64,000 bases of DNA from Flavisolibacter amylovorans (GCF_039541815.1 NZ_BAABGY010000007.1:310001-374000), one strand, 5' to 3'. Positions 43,190 to 52,815 are shown, counted from the first letter of the stretch. A program made the numbers and translations. The notes: generated by a model from the sequence alone, not told the origin.

Positions 43190-44291
43190 GCGCTTCGGCG
43201 TTCTTCCGGTTGTTGTATACATCGGCAAGGCGCCGCCGCCGCTCCCGTATTTCTTCGGTAAACGGGATTTCCCACAAAGCTTGTACGCATGCCCGGAAGG
43301 CTTCCGGTGTTTCGGCGATCTCTGCCGCGCTGTCAAACGCAGTGCCCGCAACGCCGGCACCGTTCGCGACGCAATGCCTTCCGGCGAACAAGGCGTGCAG
43401 CATCTTAAGCTTCAACCCCGTGGTATTGAAGGACGGCAGTACGTTGATGTGCGCTTCGCGGAGCAATAATTCCATGGCTGCTTCGTCGGGATTGGAGACG
43501 AAGCGGATATGTGAAAAGGGCGCGCCCGCCTGCACCAGTGCCTCCGGTATGTTCTTGCCGGCGACGACGAAGGGCAGCGGCAGGAAGGCGAATACCTCGC
43601 GGATCAGCCACCGCGCTGCTTCCATGTTCTCGGCTACTTCCAGATTTCCCTGGTACAGGCAATAGGTACCGCGGCCCGGGCTTCCCTCCAGCGTTTGCCA
43701 GGGTGTAAACGATGGGATGAAGGGGAGGTGCGTGAACCCGTATTGCTGTCGGAGTACCTCAATATCGTTGTACGCCACGCAGGCGAGCGGCACGTCCTTC
43801 GGAAGCTGCTGCTGGTACTTTGCGAGCTGCCTGCTTTCGCGCAGGAAGAAAAGGCGCTTCAGCAGTGCCGGCTCGTTCTGTGCCAGCCCGGCATAATAGG
43901 CGGCCTCATCGTTGTGCATCCGTACGAGCAGCTTTCGGCCCGGGCGGAGCAGCGGGAGCAGGCCGGCGCAGTGGATGCCTTCCAGCAGTACCGGGTGCCC
44001 GTCGCGGTTCAACACTTCGGCAAGGTCCGTATTTATACGGGAGCCGACGATATAGGGTAGTCCCTGCAGCAGGCTCGATACGGGTCCCTTGCGCCGGTAG
44101 GCCCGGATGCTGGCGCAGTAGGGCTCCAGGCCTTTGGCCGACCGCCCTGACTTGTACTCGAAAAAATGCAGTTGGATCTTGCGGCCCGACTCCGCCAACG
44201 CTTTCACTTTGTAGAACATGTCGATGGCACCCCCGTAGTTGGCAGGCGCCGGCGCGTCGAGGCACACGATATGGAGGTGCTCAGCGCCCAT
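43173..44291 (-). CDS. glycosyltransferase, GT-B fold (GT4-like)
   Basis: This 372-residue protein starts at ATG 44291. The N-terminus HIVCLDAPAPANYGGAIDMFYK (about 6-27) is typical of GT-B enzymes, with VLLEGIHCAGLLPLL following. The donor-side motif region reads NVLPSFNTTGLKLKMLHALFAG (about 287-308) with the acidic Glu/Asp position unusual: NTTGLK replaces the usual EGFG-type motif. It would transfer a sugar in surface polysaccharide synthesis. It overlaps the upstream glycosyltransferase by 11 bases and is the last gene of a three-gene operon. Confidence 0.8.
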
Positions 44292-45372
44292 CGAACAGTT
44301 TTTTGTAGAAGACCACGAGCTTTTCGCTTTCGCGCTGCCAGTTCAGCTCCTGTCGCGCCCGCAGGCAATTGGCCCTGAGCCGCTCAAGGAGTGCTTCGTC
44401 GGTGAGCGTGCGCCGCAAGGTTTCGCGCAGCCCTTCCACAGAGAGATCGGAAACCAGCACCGCCACTTCGAACTGCTCGTTGATGGCGCGGTACACCGGG
44501 TAGTCGACACAGACCTGCGGGATGCCGGCATGGATATAGTCGAAAAAACGATTGGCGAGGGAAAGGTAGTTGCTGCGCCCAAGGTCGTCGAAGAGGGTGA
44601 AGCCAAGCAGGGCGCGGGGCGTGATCCGGGCGAGGTCTGCCGGTAAGGCCCGTCCCTTCAGCTGCACGGTTTCGGCGAGGCCGTGCTCCGCGATGAGCCG
44701 CCCCGCTTGCTCCAGGTAGTTGCCGCTGCCGTAAATATGGAAGGGCACGTCGAGTCCTTTGAACGCAGGTATCAGCGTCTCGAAGGATCTCCCTTCGTTA
44801 ACGGCGCCCTGGTAGATCACAAAGCGTTCCGGTGCCGCGGGTGGCAACTCCCGGAGTACGGCTATGTTGCGGACCACTTCGTAGTGCACGCCGTAGTCTT
44901 GCCGCAGGATGTCGCGGATCGGCTCGTTCACCGTATACCCCTGCGGAAAGCGCGGTACGGAAAAGCGCTCGATGGCCTTCCAGGCTTTGTAGACCCGGGG
45001 GCGCGTTACGATCTCTTTCATCTCGCAAAAAAGCTCGTGGGCATCGTACACACGCGGCACGCGGCGAAGGGCTGAAGCGGCCCAGCACGGCAGGATCGTA
45101 TCGAGGTCGATGGCGCACACCGCGTGCAGGCGGCAGACCAGCAGGAAGAAGAGGAGCCGGAGATTGATCTCGAGGTAGGAGAGCGGGCCCTTCTGGATCC
45201 ATAAGGGCAGGCGCTTTTGCCGGAAGGGCTGCGCACCAAGCGGCGGGGCGCCCGTTCGCCGGAAACCGACCAGCAATACATCGTAACCCGCCTCCGCCAC
45301 CGACGAACAAATCCGGATCATCCGCTGGTCAAAGCTCAACTCGTTGGTGACGGTAAAGACGATCGTTCTCAT
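44281..45372 (-). CDS. glycosyltransferase, GT-B fold (GT4-like)
   Basis: This 363-residue protein starts at ATG 45372. N-terminal MRTIVFTVTNELSFDQRMIR (1-20) shows the substrate-loop beginning of GT-B enzymes. A YDAHELFCEMKEIV segment follows, with a C-terminal domain including VIYQGAVNEGRSFETLIPAF and the donor region LANRFFDYIHAGIPQVC (about 292-308). The likely substrate is a nucleotide sugar made by the dehydrogenase encoded upstream. The start overlaps the end of that gene as ATGA, and its own end overlaps the second glycosyltransferase. Confidence 0.82.
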   Translation of the reverse strand: MRTIVFTVTNELSFDQRMIRICSSVAEAGYDVLLVGFRRTGAPPLGAQPFRQKRLPLWIQKGPLSYLEINLRLLFFLLVCRLHAVCAIDLDTILPCWAASALRRVPRVYDAHELFCEMKEIVTRPRVYKAWKAIERFSVPRFPQGYTVNEPIRDILRQDYGVHYEVVRNIAVLRELPPAAPERFVIYQGAVNEGRSFETLIPAFKGLDVPFHIYGSGNYLEQAGRLIAEHGLAETVQLKGRALPADLARITPRALLGFTLFDDLGRSNYLSLANRFFDYIHAGIPQVCVDYPVYRAINEQFEVAVLVSDLSVEGLRETLRRTLTDEALLERLRANCLRARQELNWQRESEKLVVFYKKLFDGR

Positions 45373-46379
45373 GAAGCCGTATCCAGTTCGGAATGGCGGT
45401 AGATCCGCTCGATGATCTCGACCACCTTCACCGCTTCCAGGATGGAGGGCAGGCTATTGGGGCTGCCGTCGAGCGCGCGGAGGAGGTCGTCGTAAACCAG
45501 GTGGTGGTTGCTCATCGAGCCGGTGTACGCCCCATAATCGTTTGCTGTACCGCTGCCCGGCTCGTATCCAGAAGTATCGATACCGGAGCTCCATTCAAGC
45601 AGATTGAGGTATTCACCTCCGATCTTAACCGAGCCCATTTCGCCAAACAGGGTCAGGGAGCCCTCGCGGTTATGGGTACCGCTGTTGATGGTGTAATGAA
45701 GGGTGCCCGATACGCCGCCTTCGGTACGCAGCAGCGCTACGCCACTGTCTTCGGTTTTCAGGTTTGCGCGGAGGCCGTGGTTGCTGCGTCGCCCCTGCGC
45801 CCAGGTGATATCGCCAAGGAACCAGTAGAGCAGGTCGATGAAGTGGCTGAACTGCGTGTACAGGAGGCCACCGTCGAGGTTCGGGTCGCCGTGCCAGTCG
45901 CCGTTGTAATAGCTCTCCGGGCGCTGCCAGAAGCAATTGAGCTGAAAGCTCAGGATGCGGCCGAGTGCGCCGCGCTCCAGCAGGTCCTTCACGAAGCGCA
46001 CAGGCTCGTTGTAGCGGTTCTGTTTTACAATGTGCAGCTTGCGGCGGAAGAAGTGCGCCGTGTTCAACATCTCCCAGGCGCCTGCCGATGTGAGGCACAG
46101 GGGCTTCTCGCACAGCACGTGGCGGTAGGCCTGGAGGCTTTTGATACAGTGCTCCGCGTGCAACCCATTGGGGGTACATACTACCACTACGTCGATCTCT
46201 TTCTCCGAAGCAAGCAGGTGATCGATCGAAGGGTAGGTCCGGGCGCCATAACGGTTGCCGAAGGCTTCCGCTTTTGCGCTGTCGGTATCACAAACGGCAA
46301 CAAGGCGGCCCTTCTGCTGGATCTGTTCGGCATGCCGGGCCCCGATGCGGCCACACCCGACGAGTGCGAATTGGTACAT
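45369..46379 (-). CDS. Gfo/Idh/MocA oxidoreductase (WbpB/WlbA-like)
   Basis: This 336-residue protein starts at ATG 46379 (MYQFALVG). The N-terminal Rossmann motif is GCGRIGARH (8-16); VVVCTPNGLHAEH and the catalytic EKPLC Lys (about 92-96) follow; the C-terminal domain has HFIDLLYWFLGDI. It resembles WbpB/WlbA, which oxidise UDP-N-acetylglucosamine-uronate-type sugars in O-antigen synthesis, and the following two glycosyltransferases support a surface-polysaccharide role. A TACTTTTA box ends 4 bases before the start. The sugar substrate is inferred. Confidence 0.85.
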   Translation of the reverse strand: MYQFALVGCGRIGARHAEQIQQKGRLVAVCDTDSAKAEAFGNRYGARTYPSIDHLLASEKEIDVVVVCTPNGLHAEHCIKSLQAYRHVLCEKPLCLTSAGAWEMLNTAHFFRRKLHIVKQNRYNEPVRFVKDLLERGALGRILSFQLNCFWQRPESYYNGDWHGDPNLDGGLLYTQFSHFIDLLYWFLGDITWAQGRRSNHGLRANLKTEDSGVALLRTEGGVSGTLHYTINSGTHNREGSLTLFGEMGSVKIGGEYLNLLEWSSGIDTSGYEPGSGTANDYGAYTGSMSNHHLVYDDLLRALDGSPNSLPSILEAVKVVEIIERIYRHSELDTAS

Positions 46380-46383
46380 GCTG

Positions 46384-46391
46384 TAAAAGTA
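46384..46391 (-). promoter_or_regulatory. -7 box of the polysaccharide operon, 4 nt before start
   Basis: TACTTTTA on the minus strand, followed by CAGC and ATG 46379. Confidence 0.6.
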
Positions 46392-46404
46392 ACGGGCGCG
46401 GCGC

Positions 46405-46435
46405 AAAAAAAGTCCTGCCGTGTGGCAGGACTTTT
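46405..46435 (-). terminator. terminator of the outer-membrane barrel gene
   Basis: On the minus strand, AAAAGTCCTGCC-ACAC-GGCAGGACTTTT followed by T-run, 21 bases past the stop and directly before the polysaccharide promoter. Confidence 0.88.
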
Positions 46436-46455
46436 CAAAGGAAGTAGCGTCTGAA

Positions 46456-49053
46456 TTACATACCGCCGGAATCGACACCCGCATCTTCCTGGCGCGTGTT
46501 CTTGCGCTTGAAGAGCGTAGCATCCATCTTGCCGAAGCGCCACGAGAAGTTGAGGCGCGCGATCTGCGGGTCGCGACGACGCACCACGTCCTGCACGAAG
46601 CCCGAAGACTCGATGTGCGCGTCGTACTTGCGCGTGCGGAAGATATCGTTGACGTTGAGCGATAAGGTCGCTTTCTTGTCTTTCAGGAAGTCGAAGCGTA
46701 CACCGGCGTCCACACCGTAGTTGGGGCGGATAAAGCCCTGGGCTGCAGAACCGCCGCCGCCGCCGCCGAACATGCCGCCGCCGCCGCCACGGCCGCCGCC
46801 GCTGTTGGAGCCGCCGGGCGCCGACACGATCCGGGACGTATAGTCGCCGGAAAGCTGCAGGCTGAAGTTCTTCGGCAGGCGGATCTGGTTGTTCACCTTG
46901 AAGAAATAGGAGAGGAAAGGATCCTGGTCGGGCTGGCCAACCACGTCGATCTGCGAGGTAAAGAAGTTCGCGTTCGACGTCAGGTCCCACCACTTCGTGA
47001 TCTTGTTGCGGCTTACGAGCTCGAGGCCGGTCACGTAGCTGCGGTTGGCGTTGATGTACGAGTTCACGAACACATCCCGCTTCAGGAAGGTGTCGAACTC
47101 GGGCGCCTGGTAGCCGGTGATCAGGTTATTGGTGTTCTTGAAGTAGACCGAAGCAATAAAATTGTCGCGGTTCTTGAACTGGTGCGAGAACGACAGTTCC
47201 ACCGAGTTGGTGAACTCCGGTACGAGCGCAGGATTGCCGCGGCTGATGTTCAGCGAGTCGGAATAATCGGTGAAGGGGAAAAGCTGCCAGAAGTTGGGGC
47301 GGTTGATGCGGCGGCTGTAGTTCATCTGCAGGTCGCTGAAGTCGGTCAGCTTCTGGCTCAGGAAGATGCTCGGGAAGAGGCTGACAGGGAACTCGGTGCG
47401 GAACGACTGGCTGCGGTTGAGCACGCCCTCGTTGGTGGAGCTTTCGGCGCGCAGGCCCAGCTGGTAGCCGAAGTTCTTGATCCGGGCGGAGTAGTTGCCA
47501 TACAGCGCGTAGATCCGCTCCTCGTTGGTGAAGAAGGTGGCCGAGCTCTTGCCGCCAATGTTGTAGCCGATGTCGCTCATGATGTCGCGGATCTGCATGC
47601 GGGCGCCGCCTTCGAGCTTCGACTTGTCGCTAAGCGGGTTGGCATAGTCGGTCTGGAATACGAGCACCTTGTTGGTGCCGGCCACGTTCTGCTGCTGGAG
47701 GTAGCCACCCTGGTTCTCGGGGCTGGGAGATACACGGCTCGTCTGGGAGTTGATATAGCTGATGTTCTCGTTGTCGCCCTTGTTATAGGTCACGTCGGCC
47801 GTCCATTCATGCCCGGCCTTCGGGAAGATATGCTTGAACGAGGCCTGCACGCCCACGTTGCGGAAATCGCGCTCGGCGTCGGTGATGCGTGAGATGCGCT
47901 GGAGCGTGTCGGGGTTGCCGGACGAGCGCAGGTTGGTGAAGATGTTGGTGGTGCTGACGCTGTTGGGCTGGCCGCGGTTGTAGGAGCCGCTGATCGTGAT
48001 GGTGTTGCGGTTGTTGAGGAAGTAGTCGAAACCGGCGCGGCCGAAGCCGAAGACGCCTTTCATCGTGGTGCTGTCTTCCTGATGGAGCACGGAAGTCTTG
48101 CCGAAGCCCGTAGTGGTACGGTCGGTGATGCCCGAGGAGATCGACTTGCGGCTCATGAGGTTGGCGCTCGCGAATACGTTGATCTTGTTCTGACGGATGT
48201 TGATGTCGCCGCCGCCGTTGGGCCGTCCGCGGGAGTCGATGCCGGCACGGATCGAACCGGCATAGCCGACGCGCTTCTGCTTCTTCAGCACGATATTGAG
48301 AATGCCTGCGGTGCCGCCGGAGGCGTCGAATTTGGCGGAGGGGTTGGTGATGATCTCCACGCTTTCAATGGCGTCGGCAGGGATCTGGTCGAGCGTGAGG
48401 GTGGTAGGGCGTCCGTCGACGAAGATCTGCGGGGCGTTGTTGCGCAGGGAGACGTTGCCGTCCATGTCTACGCTCACCGAGGGCACGTTGCGCATCACGT
48501 CTACGGCGGTGCCGCCTGCGGAGGTGATGTTGCGCTCCACGTTGAACACCTTACGGTCGATGCCCATGGTCAGCTGGGGGCGGGTAGCGGACACGGTTAC
48601 GTTGGCGAGCTCTTCCTGGTTGATCTGGAGCTTGATATTGCCGAGGTCGCGGTCGAGCGCGTTGAGCATGGCTGACTGGTCCATCCCGCCCTGCGGGCGC
48701 TGGAACTGCACTTTCTGCTCCAGGGTCTTATAGCCGATGCCGGTGATGCGCAGGGTATACTGTCCCATAGCAGGAACATTCTCTACGCTGAAGTCGCCAT
48801 TGGCCGCGGTCAGCATACCGCCTACGATGGATTCTTTGCGCAGCTTGGTCACGGTGTCGACGCGCATCGTTACGAGCACCACGGAAGCAGCCTCTATGCC
48901 TTTGTTGGAGCCGGCGTCCACCACGCGGCCATAAAAGCGGCCGGTCATAGAAGGTCCGCCGCGGTTGGCGCCGCCTCCGCCTGCCGGGCGTTGCTGGGCA
49001 ACGGCGGAGAAGCTAAGGATGAGGGCTAGGCAGAGGTAATAAAGTCGGATCAT
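46456..49053 (-). CDS. outer-membrane beta-barrel protein, TonB-receptor-like
   Basis: This 865-residue protein starts at ATG 49053 (MIRLYYLC). A signal peptide (3-20, ending AVAQ) is followed by a Gly/Arg-rich stretch, a carboxypeptidase-regulatory domain (GRFYGRVVDAGSNKGIEAAS, about 36-55) and a plug-like domain (EIITNPSAKFDASGGTAGIL). A long barrel follows. A Gly-rich loop (GGGRGGGGGMFGGGGGG, near residues 745-775) interrupts the C-terminal barrel. It belongs to the outer-membrane beta-barrel family 3 type, whose transport substrates are mostly unknown. It is monocistronic with its own terminator. Confidence 0.87.
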   Translation of the reverse strand: MIRLYYLCLALILSFSAVAQQRPAGGGGANRGGPSMTGRFYGRVVDAGSNKGIEAASVVLVTMRVDTVTKLRKESIVGGMLTAANGDFSVENVPAMGQYTLRITGIGYKTLEQKVQFQRPQGGMDQSAMLNALDRDLGNIKLQINQEELANVTVSATRPQLTMGIDRKVFNVERNITSAGGTAVDVMRNVPSVSVDMDGNVSLRNNAPQIFVDGRPTTLTLDQIPADAIESVEIITNPSAKFDASGGTAGILNIVLKKQKRVGYAGSIRAGIDSRGRPNGGGDINIRQNKINVFASANLMSRKSISSGITDRTTTGFGKTSVLHQEDSTTMKGVFGFGRAGFDYFLNNRNTITISGSYNRGQPNSVSTTNIFTNLRSSGNPDTLQRISRITDAERDFRNVGVQASFKHIFPKAGHEWTADVTYNKGDNENISYINSQTSRVSPSPENQGGYLQQQNVAGTNKVLVFQTDYANPLSDKSKLEGGARMQIRDIMSDIGYNIGGKSSATFFTNEERIYALYGNYSARIKNFGYQLGLRAESSTNEGVLNRSQSFRTEFPVSLFPSIFLSQKLTDFSDLQMNYSRRINRPNFWQLFPFTDYSDSLNISRGNPALVPEFTNSVELSFSHQFKNRDNFIASVYFKNTNNLITGYQAPEFDTFLKRDVFVNSYINANRSYVTGLELVSRNKITKWWDLTSNANFFTSQIDVVGQPDQDPFLSYFFKVNNQIRLPKNFSLQLSGDYTSRIVSAPGGSNSGGGRGGGGGMFGGGGGGSAAQGFIRPNYGVDAGVRFDFLKDKKATLSLNVNDIFRTRKYDAHIESSGFVQDVVRRRDPQIARLNFSWRFGKMDATLFKRKNTRQEDAGVDSGGM

Positions 49054-49184
49054 GTACGGAAGATTGGTTTGAGGCCGCAAAAATAGACCAGAAGGGGGGT
49101 GGAGCAGCCGTTTGTTAACCATTATTAACCTTTCAAATGCAGAAGGGTTCTGAAATTGGATGAACGGTAAGCAGGGGCAAAAAG

Positions 49185-49208
49185 AAACCCCCGCTGTTGC
49201 GAGGGTTT
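49185..49208 (-). terminator. tRNA-His terminator
   Basis: On the minus strand, AAACCCTCGC-AACA-GCGGGGGTTT with one bulge, then CTTTTTG, directly after the tRNA-His 3' end. Confidence 0.75.
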
Positions 49209-49210
49209 TG

Positions 49211-49285
49211 GGTGGCTAACCGGGTTCGAACCGGCGACCCCTAGAACCACAATCTAGTGCTCTAACCAACTGAGCTATAACCACC
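49211..49285 (-). tRNA. tRNA-His(GTG)
   Basis: Complete cloverleaf on the minus strand. The acceptor stem is GTGGTTA/TAGCCAC, the anticodon arm is CTAGA-TTGTGGT-TCTAG with anticodon GTG, and the T arm is CCGGTTCGAACCCGG. The discriminator base is C and the genome encodes the extra G(-1) at 49285, the two identity elements of histidine tRNA. CCA is not encoded. Confidence 0.95.
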
Positions 49286-49470
49286 GTCTTGGGGAGTGCA
49301 AAAATAGGGAAAAAGGCACTTTACGGTCAAATTTTATGGCAGACTTTTTTTAGCAGCATAGCCGGTAACGTTGATTAACGTGAAACAACCTGTTAACACG
49401 CCGCCTTTTCCTTTCATCAAAAACGTTTGTTAAGTTGAACACTCTGCAGGAACGCGCATCGTTTTTGCTT

Positions 49471-49478
49471 TAAATTTG
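49471..49478 (+). promoter_or_regulatory. -7 box of the tail-specific protease gene
   Basis: TAAATTTG matches TAnnTTTG exactly. It lies 35 bases before ATG 49514 and 5 bases before an in-frame upstream ATG at 49484. Confidence 0.6.
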
Positions 49479-49513
49479 GCAATATGCCTCCGGCTTATAA
49501 ATTCCTATTCAGT

Positions 49514-51646
49514 ATGAAAAGACTCCCTTTATTGCTAACCATGTTGGCGATCGGTATTTTCCTGGCCATCCGTGGCTTCGGATCCGACAACGCCGCACCT
49601 CCCTCGAAATATGAGCGTATCCTGCAGAACGTGGCCGAGATGATCCGCCAGGGGCACTTCAGTCCCAAAGACGTCAACGATGATTTCTCCCGGAAGGTGT
49701 ACGCGAAGTATTTCGAAGGCCTCGACCCGGAGAAGAACATCTTCCTGAAAGAGGACCTCAAGAGCCTCCGCCGCCACGAAACCCGCGTGGACGACGAGCT
49801 GAAGGGAGCACCCGTAGAATTCTTCCAGGAGGTCAGCAAGATCTTCGACAAGCGCGTGGAGGAAACCAAGAAGGTATACGAGGACATCCTCTCGAAGCCG
49901 TTCGACTTCGCCGCGAAGGAGACCTATGTAGTGGACCCGAAGAAGACCGACTTTGCCGCCACCGAAGCCGAGCGCCGCGAGGCCATTCGCAAGAAGCTCA
50001 AGTATATGGCCCTCGAACGATTTGTGGACCTGCAGGAAGGCCGCGACAAGAATAAGGACTCGGTGCGCAAGACCGATGCCCAGCTTGAGGCCGAGGCCCG
50101 CGACCGTGTACGCAAGACCATGAATCGGATCTACGAGCGTAACCGCAAGACTTTTGACGAGGACAAGCGCTTTGCCGTGTACGTCAACACCATCACCAAC
50201 CTGATGGACCCTTATACCGAGTTCTTCCCGCCGGTGGAGAAGCGCTATTTCGAAGAGCAGCTCAGCGGTACCTTCTCCGGAATCGGTGCCTCGCTCCAGT
50301 ACGACGAAGGCAACATCAAGATCGCTACCCTGCTCACCGGCTCTCCCGCGTGGAAGTCGAAGCAGGTGGAAGTGGGCGATATCATCACCAAGGTTGGCCA
50401 GGGCAAGGACTCCGCGCAGGATATTGCCGGCTACGAGGTGGAAGACGCCGTGAAGCTGATCCGCGGCAAGAAGGGCACCGATGTGACCCTGACGCTCAAG
50501 AAGAAGGACGGCTCCCTGCAGCGTGTGACGCTCACCCGCGACGTGATCCAGCAGGACGAAGTGTTTGCCCGCAGCGCCGTCGTGGAGCAGAACGGCTCCC
50601 GCATCGGCTATATCTACCTCCCGGAGTTCTATATTTCCTTCGACGATCCGAACGGTCATAACTCGGCTACCGATGTGGCTATGGAGATCAAGAAGCTGAA
50701 GGAGGCCAAGGTGGACGGCATCGTGATGGACCTACGCTCCAACGGTGGCGGCTCGCTACCCGCGGTGGTGGATATGGTGGGTCTCTTTATCGAAGACGGC
50801 CCGGTGGTGCAGGTGCGTGGCCGCGACGGCCGCCCCATGGTGATGCGCGACAAAGACCCCGGCGTGCTTTATGACGGTCCGCTTACGGTAATGGTGAACG
50901 AGTTCTCCGCCTCTGCCTCCGAAATCTTTGCCGCCGCCATTCAGGACTACGGCCGTGGGGTCATCATCGGCTCTTCGAGCACCTATGGCAAGGGCACCGT
51001 GCAACGCGCCATCGGACTCGACCCCGATAATTTCATGAGCAACAACTCCGAGCTCGGCTCCCTGAAGCTGACGCTGCAGAAGTTCTATCGGATCAACGGC
51101 GGCGCCACCCAGCTGAAGGGTGTGACCCCCGACGTGGTGATCCCCGACCAGTACGAGCTCCTCAAGTACCGCGAGCGCGACAACGAGAACGCACTCCCCT
51201 GGGACGAGATCTCCAAAGCGAACTACCGCTCCTGGAATGGTGGTTACGACCTCCAGACGATCAAGAACCTGAGCAACTCGCGCGTGACGGCGAGTCCGGT
51301 GTTCCAGCAGATCAAGAAAAATACGGAACTGCTGGCCCAGCGCAACGATAAAGAGTATACGCTCAACATCGAGCAGTACCGCCAGGAGCAGAAAGAGATC
51401 CGTGCCCTTGCGAAGGCAACCGATAGCCTCATCAAGGCCAACCAGGAGCTCGTGATCAATTACCTCCCGGCCGACCAGGAGCGTATTGGCCAGGATAAGA
51501 ACAAGCAGGAGCGCTATAATGCCTGGCTGAAAGACCGGAGCCGTGATATCTACCTCGACCAGGCCCTCCGCGTGATCGATGATATCCGCAACCAGCAGGC
51601 GCTCGCCAAGAGCAAAAAAGAGCAGCAGCCGGTGAAGACGTTTTAA
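49514..51646 (+). CDS. tail-specific (C-terminal processing) serine protease, S41 family
   Basis: This 710-residue protein starts at ATG 49514 (MKRLPLLL), which gives the signal anchor LLLTMLAIGIFLAI; an ATG at 49484 would add ten residues. The N-terminal domain is long and charged. A PDZ domain lies near 250-340 (GTFSGIGASLQYDEGN, then GSPAWKSKQVEVGDIITKV). The S41 peptidase domain has NEFSASASEIFAAAIQ (catalytic Ser) and SSTYGKGTVQRAIG (catalytic Lys). It cleaves C-terminal tails of periplasmic proteins, as Prc does. The C-terminus is a Lys/Gln-rich helical tail. Long N-terminal and C-terminal domains fit the Prc subtype. Confidence 0.93.
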   Translation: MKRLPLLLTMLAIGIFLAIRGFGSDNAAPPSKYERILQNVAEMIRQGHFSPKDVNDDFSRKVYAKYFEGLDPEKNIFLKEDLKSLRRHETRVDDELKGAPVEFFQEVSKIFDKRVEETKKVYEDILSKPFDFAAKETYVVDPKKTDFAATEAERREAIRKKLKYMALERFVDLQEGRDKNKDSVRKTDAQLEAEARDRVRKTMNRIYERNRKTFDEDKRFAVYVNTITNLMDPYTEFFPPVEKRYFEEQLSGTFSGIGASLQYDEGNIKIATLLTGSPAWKSKQVEVGDIITKVGQGKDSAQDIAGYEVEDAVKLIRGKKGTDVTLTLKKKDGSLQRVTLTRDVIQQDEVFARSAVVEQNGSRIGYIYLPEFYISFDDPNGHNSATDVAMEIKKLKEAKVDGIVMDLRSNGGGSLPAVVDMVGLFIEDGPVVQVRGRDGRPMVMRDKDPGVLYDGPLTVMVNEFSASASEIFAAAIQDYGRGVIIGSSSTYGKGTVQRAIGLDPDNFMSNNSELGSLKLTLQKFYRINGGATQLKGVTPDVVIPDQYELLKYRERDNENALPWDEISKANYRSWNGGYDLQTIKNLSNSRVTASPVFQQIKKNTELLAQRNDKEYTLNIEQYRQEQKEIRALAKATDSLIKANQELVINYLPADQERIGQDKNKQERYNAWLKDRSRDIYLDQALRVIDDIRNQQALAKSKKEQQPVKTF

Positions 51647-51664
51647 GGTTACTGACCAATAATG

Positions 51665-51696
51665 AAACCCCGACCCTTGGTCGGGGTTTTTGTTTC
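51665..51696 (+). terminator. terminator of the tail-specific protease gene
   Basis: AAACCCCGACC-CTT-GGTCGGGGTTT with a T-rich tail, 18 bases after the stop. Confidence 0.88.
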
Positions 51697-51906
51697 CCGA
51701 AACCGGCGCAAGCGCCAGGTCTTTCCTAAAGATTAAGGCGGGTTTTATTCCGCAATTGGCGGGACAGGCTGCGTAAACGCCAAGGCGCAGGATGCACAGG
51801 AAAAATGCGGGGCTAGGAAAGCCGGCTTCACACGGTAGGTGATGGAGCGTCGCACCGCGCGGTTCTTTCTCCTCTCAGAATTCCGCATAGGGCAGATTTT
51901 CTCGAT

Positions 51907-51960
51907 CACTCCGCGTAAAGGGGGAGATTGCGTCGCTGTGGTTTGCAATGAAGCGGACGT
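51907..51960. repeat. dispersed repeat of the GTCATTGCGAG type, degraded copy
   Basis: CACTCCGCGTAAAGGGGGAG then ATTGC at 51907-51931 matches 39990-40014 with few differences. The second half (GTCGCTGTGGTTTGCAATG) is degraded. Confidence 0.65.
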
Positions 51961-52168
51961 CGCTTCATGCATTATTCCCTGCGCGCTCCGCATCTGGGCG
52001 TCCCCGCATGACACCCGCCTTCCGCTTTGAGAAAAGCGAGCCGCTTCGGCCTCCGCGCCAAAGGCTTTTGACGCCTGCACTATAGCTTCGGCGCCGGCGC
52101 ACCGACGGCGTGCGGCGGGCCAAAAAAAAGACGCCGGGTGAGGCGTCTCGATACGTTCCTGGCGCTTG

Positions 52169-52693
52169 TTATCCAGCAACCGGCACTGCCAGGTAACGCT
52201 CTTCCAGCACTGCGCGGTGGTGCAGCACGTGTCCGGAAACGATATAACCGATGGCGCGTACATAGATCGGGTTTCCATTGGCATTGCCGCTCCGCTCGAG
52301 GGCTTCCTCGCTCAGCGACGCAAAGAGATCGTCGGTGGAGGCAAAGAGCCGCTCCAGCTCCGACAGGATGCTTTCGGGACTGCGGCGCCCGGCCTCGCTG
52401 GTCCGAACATAGTCGTCTTCTTCGAAGCCGGGCAGGGCCGCCGACTCGCCGCGCGCGAAGCAGAGGGCACGATAAGCAAAGATGCGCTCCGCGTCGATGA
52501 GGTGCTGCACAAGCTCCTTGATGGTCCACTTGCCGGGAGCGTACGCGAAGTCCCATTTTGCTGCTGGCAAAGCGCGGAGCAGGGGCAGCACCCCGTGGCG
52601 GAGGGCAAGGGTGCCGGCCAGGGTAGGGGCCTCGGCACGGGCGATGTAGCGGTGGTAAAAGGCCGGAACGCGGTCCAGGTCGATCGTAGCCAT
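52169..52693 (-). CDS. DinB/YfiT-like four-helix metalloprotein
   Basis: This 174-residue protein has the metal-ligand pattern ELVQHLIDAERIFAYRALCF (His near residue 64) and IVSGHVLHHRAVLEERYL (about 148-165), as in DinB-superfamily proteins. The N-terminal half is a helical bundle (YIARAEAPTLAGTLAL). Related proteins include thiol-dependent transferases, but no substrate can be assigned. It is one of three DinB-type genes in this window and is poorly similar to the other two. Upstream lies the terminator of the subtilase gene. Confidence 0.82.
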   Translation of the reverse strand: MATIDLDRVPAFYHRYIARAEAPTLAGTLALRHGVLPLLRALPAAKWDFAYAPGKWTIKELVQHLIDAERIFAYRALCFARGESAALPGFEEDDYVRTSEAGRRSPESILSELERLFASTDDLFASLSEEALERSGNANGNPIYVRAIGYIVSGHVLHHRAVLEERYLAVPVAG

Positions 52694-52715
52694 AATCGGG
52701 TATTTTGCCGCAAAA

Positions 52716-52745
52716 TAAAGAACCCCGCCGGTACGGGCGGGGTTC
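52716..52745 (-). terminator. terminator of the subtilase gene
   Basis: GAACCCCGCC / GGCGGGGTTC with a 6-base loop, T-rich on the minus-strand 3' side (CTTTATTTTG), 71 bases downstream of the subtilase stop. Confidence 0.78.
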
Positions 52746-52755
52746 CTTTTATGGT

Positions 52756-52800
52756 CGGTGCTTCGACTGGCTCAGTATGTGCTTCGACAGGGTCGGCCCG
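52756..52800. repeat. dispersed repeat with two CTTCGAC units
   Basis: TGCTTCGACTGGCTCAGTAT and TGCTTCGACAGGGTCGG, two tandem units of a sequence type often found between bacterial genes. It lies between the subtilase gene and its terminator. Confidence 0.6.
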
Positions 52801-52815
52801 ACAGCTAGACGCTCG

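Larger units (their letters stand above)
51647..52168. other. long intergenic region with terminator and dispersed repeats
   Basis: This 522-base stretch holds the protease terminator, a GCGTAAACGCCAAGGCGCAGG word (about 51770-51790) and a GTCATTGCGAG-type dispersed repeat at 51907-51960, degraded relative to the copy at 39990-40080. The remainder is unassigned; short frames there have no family features. Confidence 0.55.
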
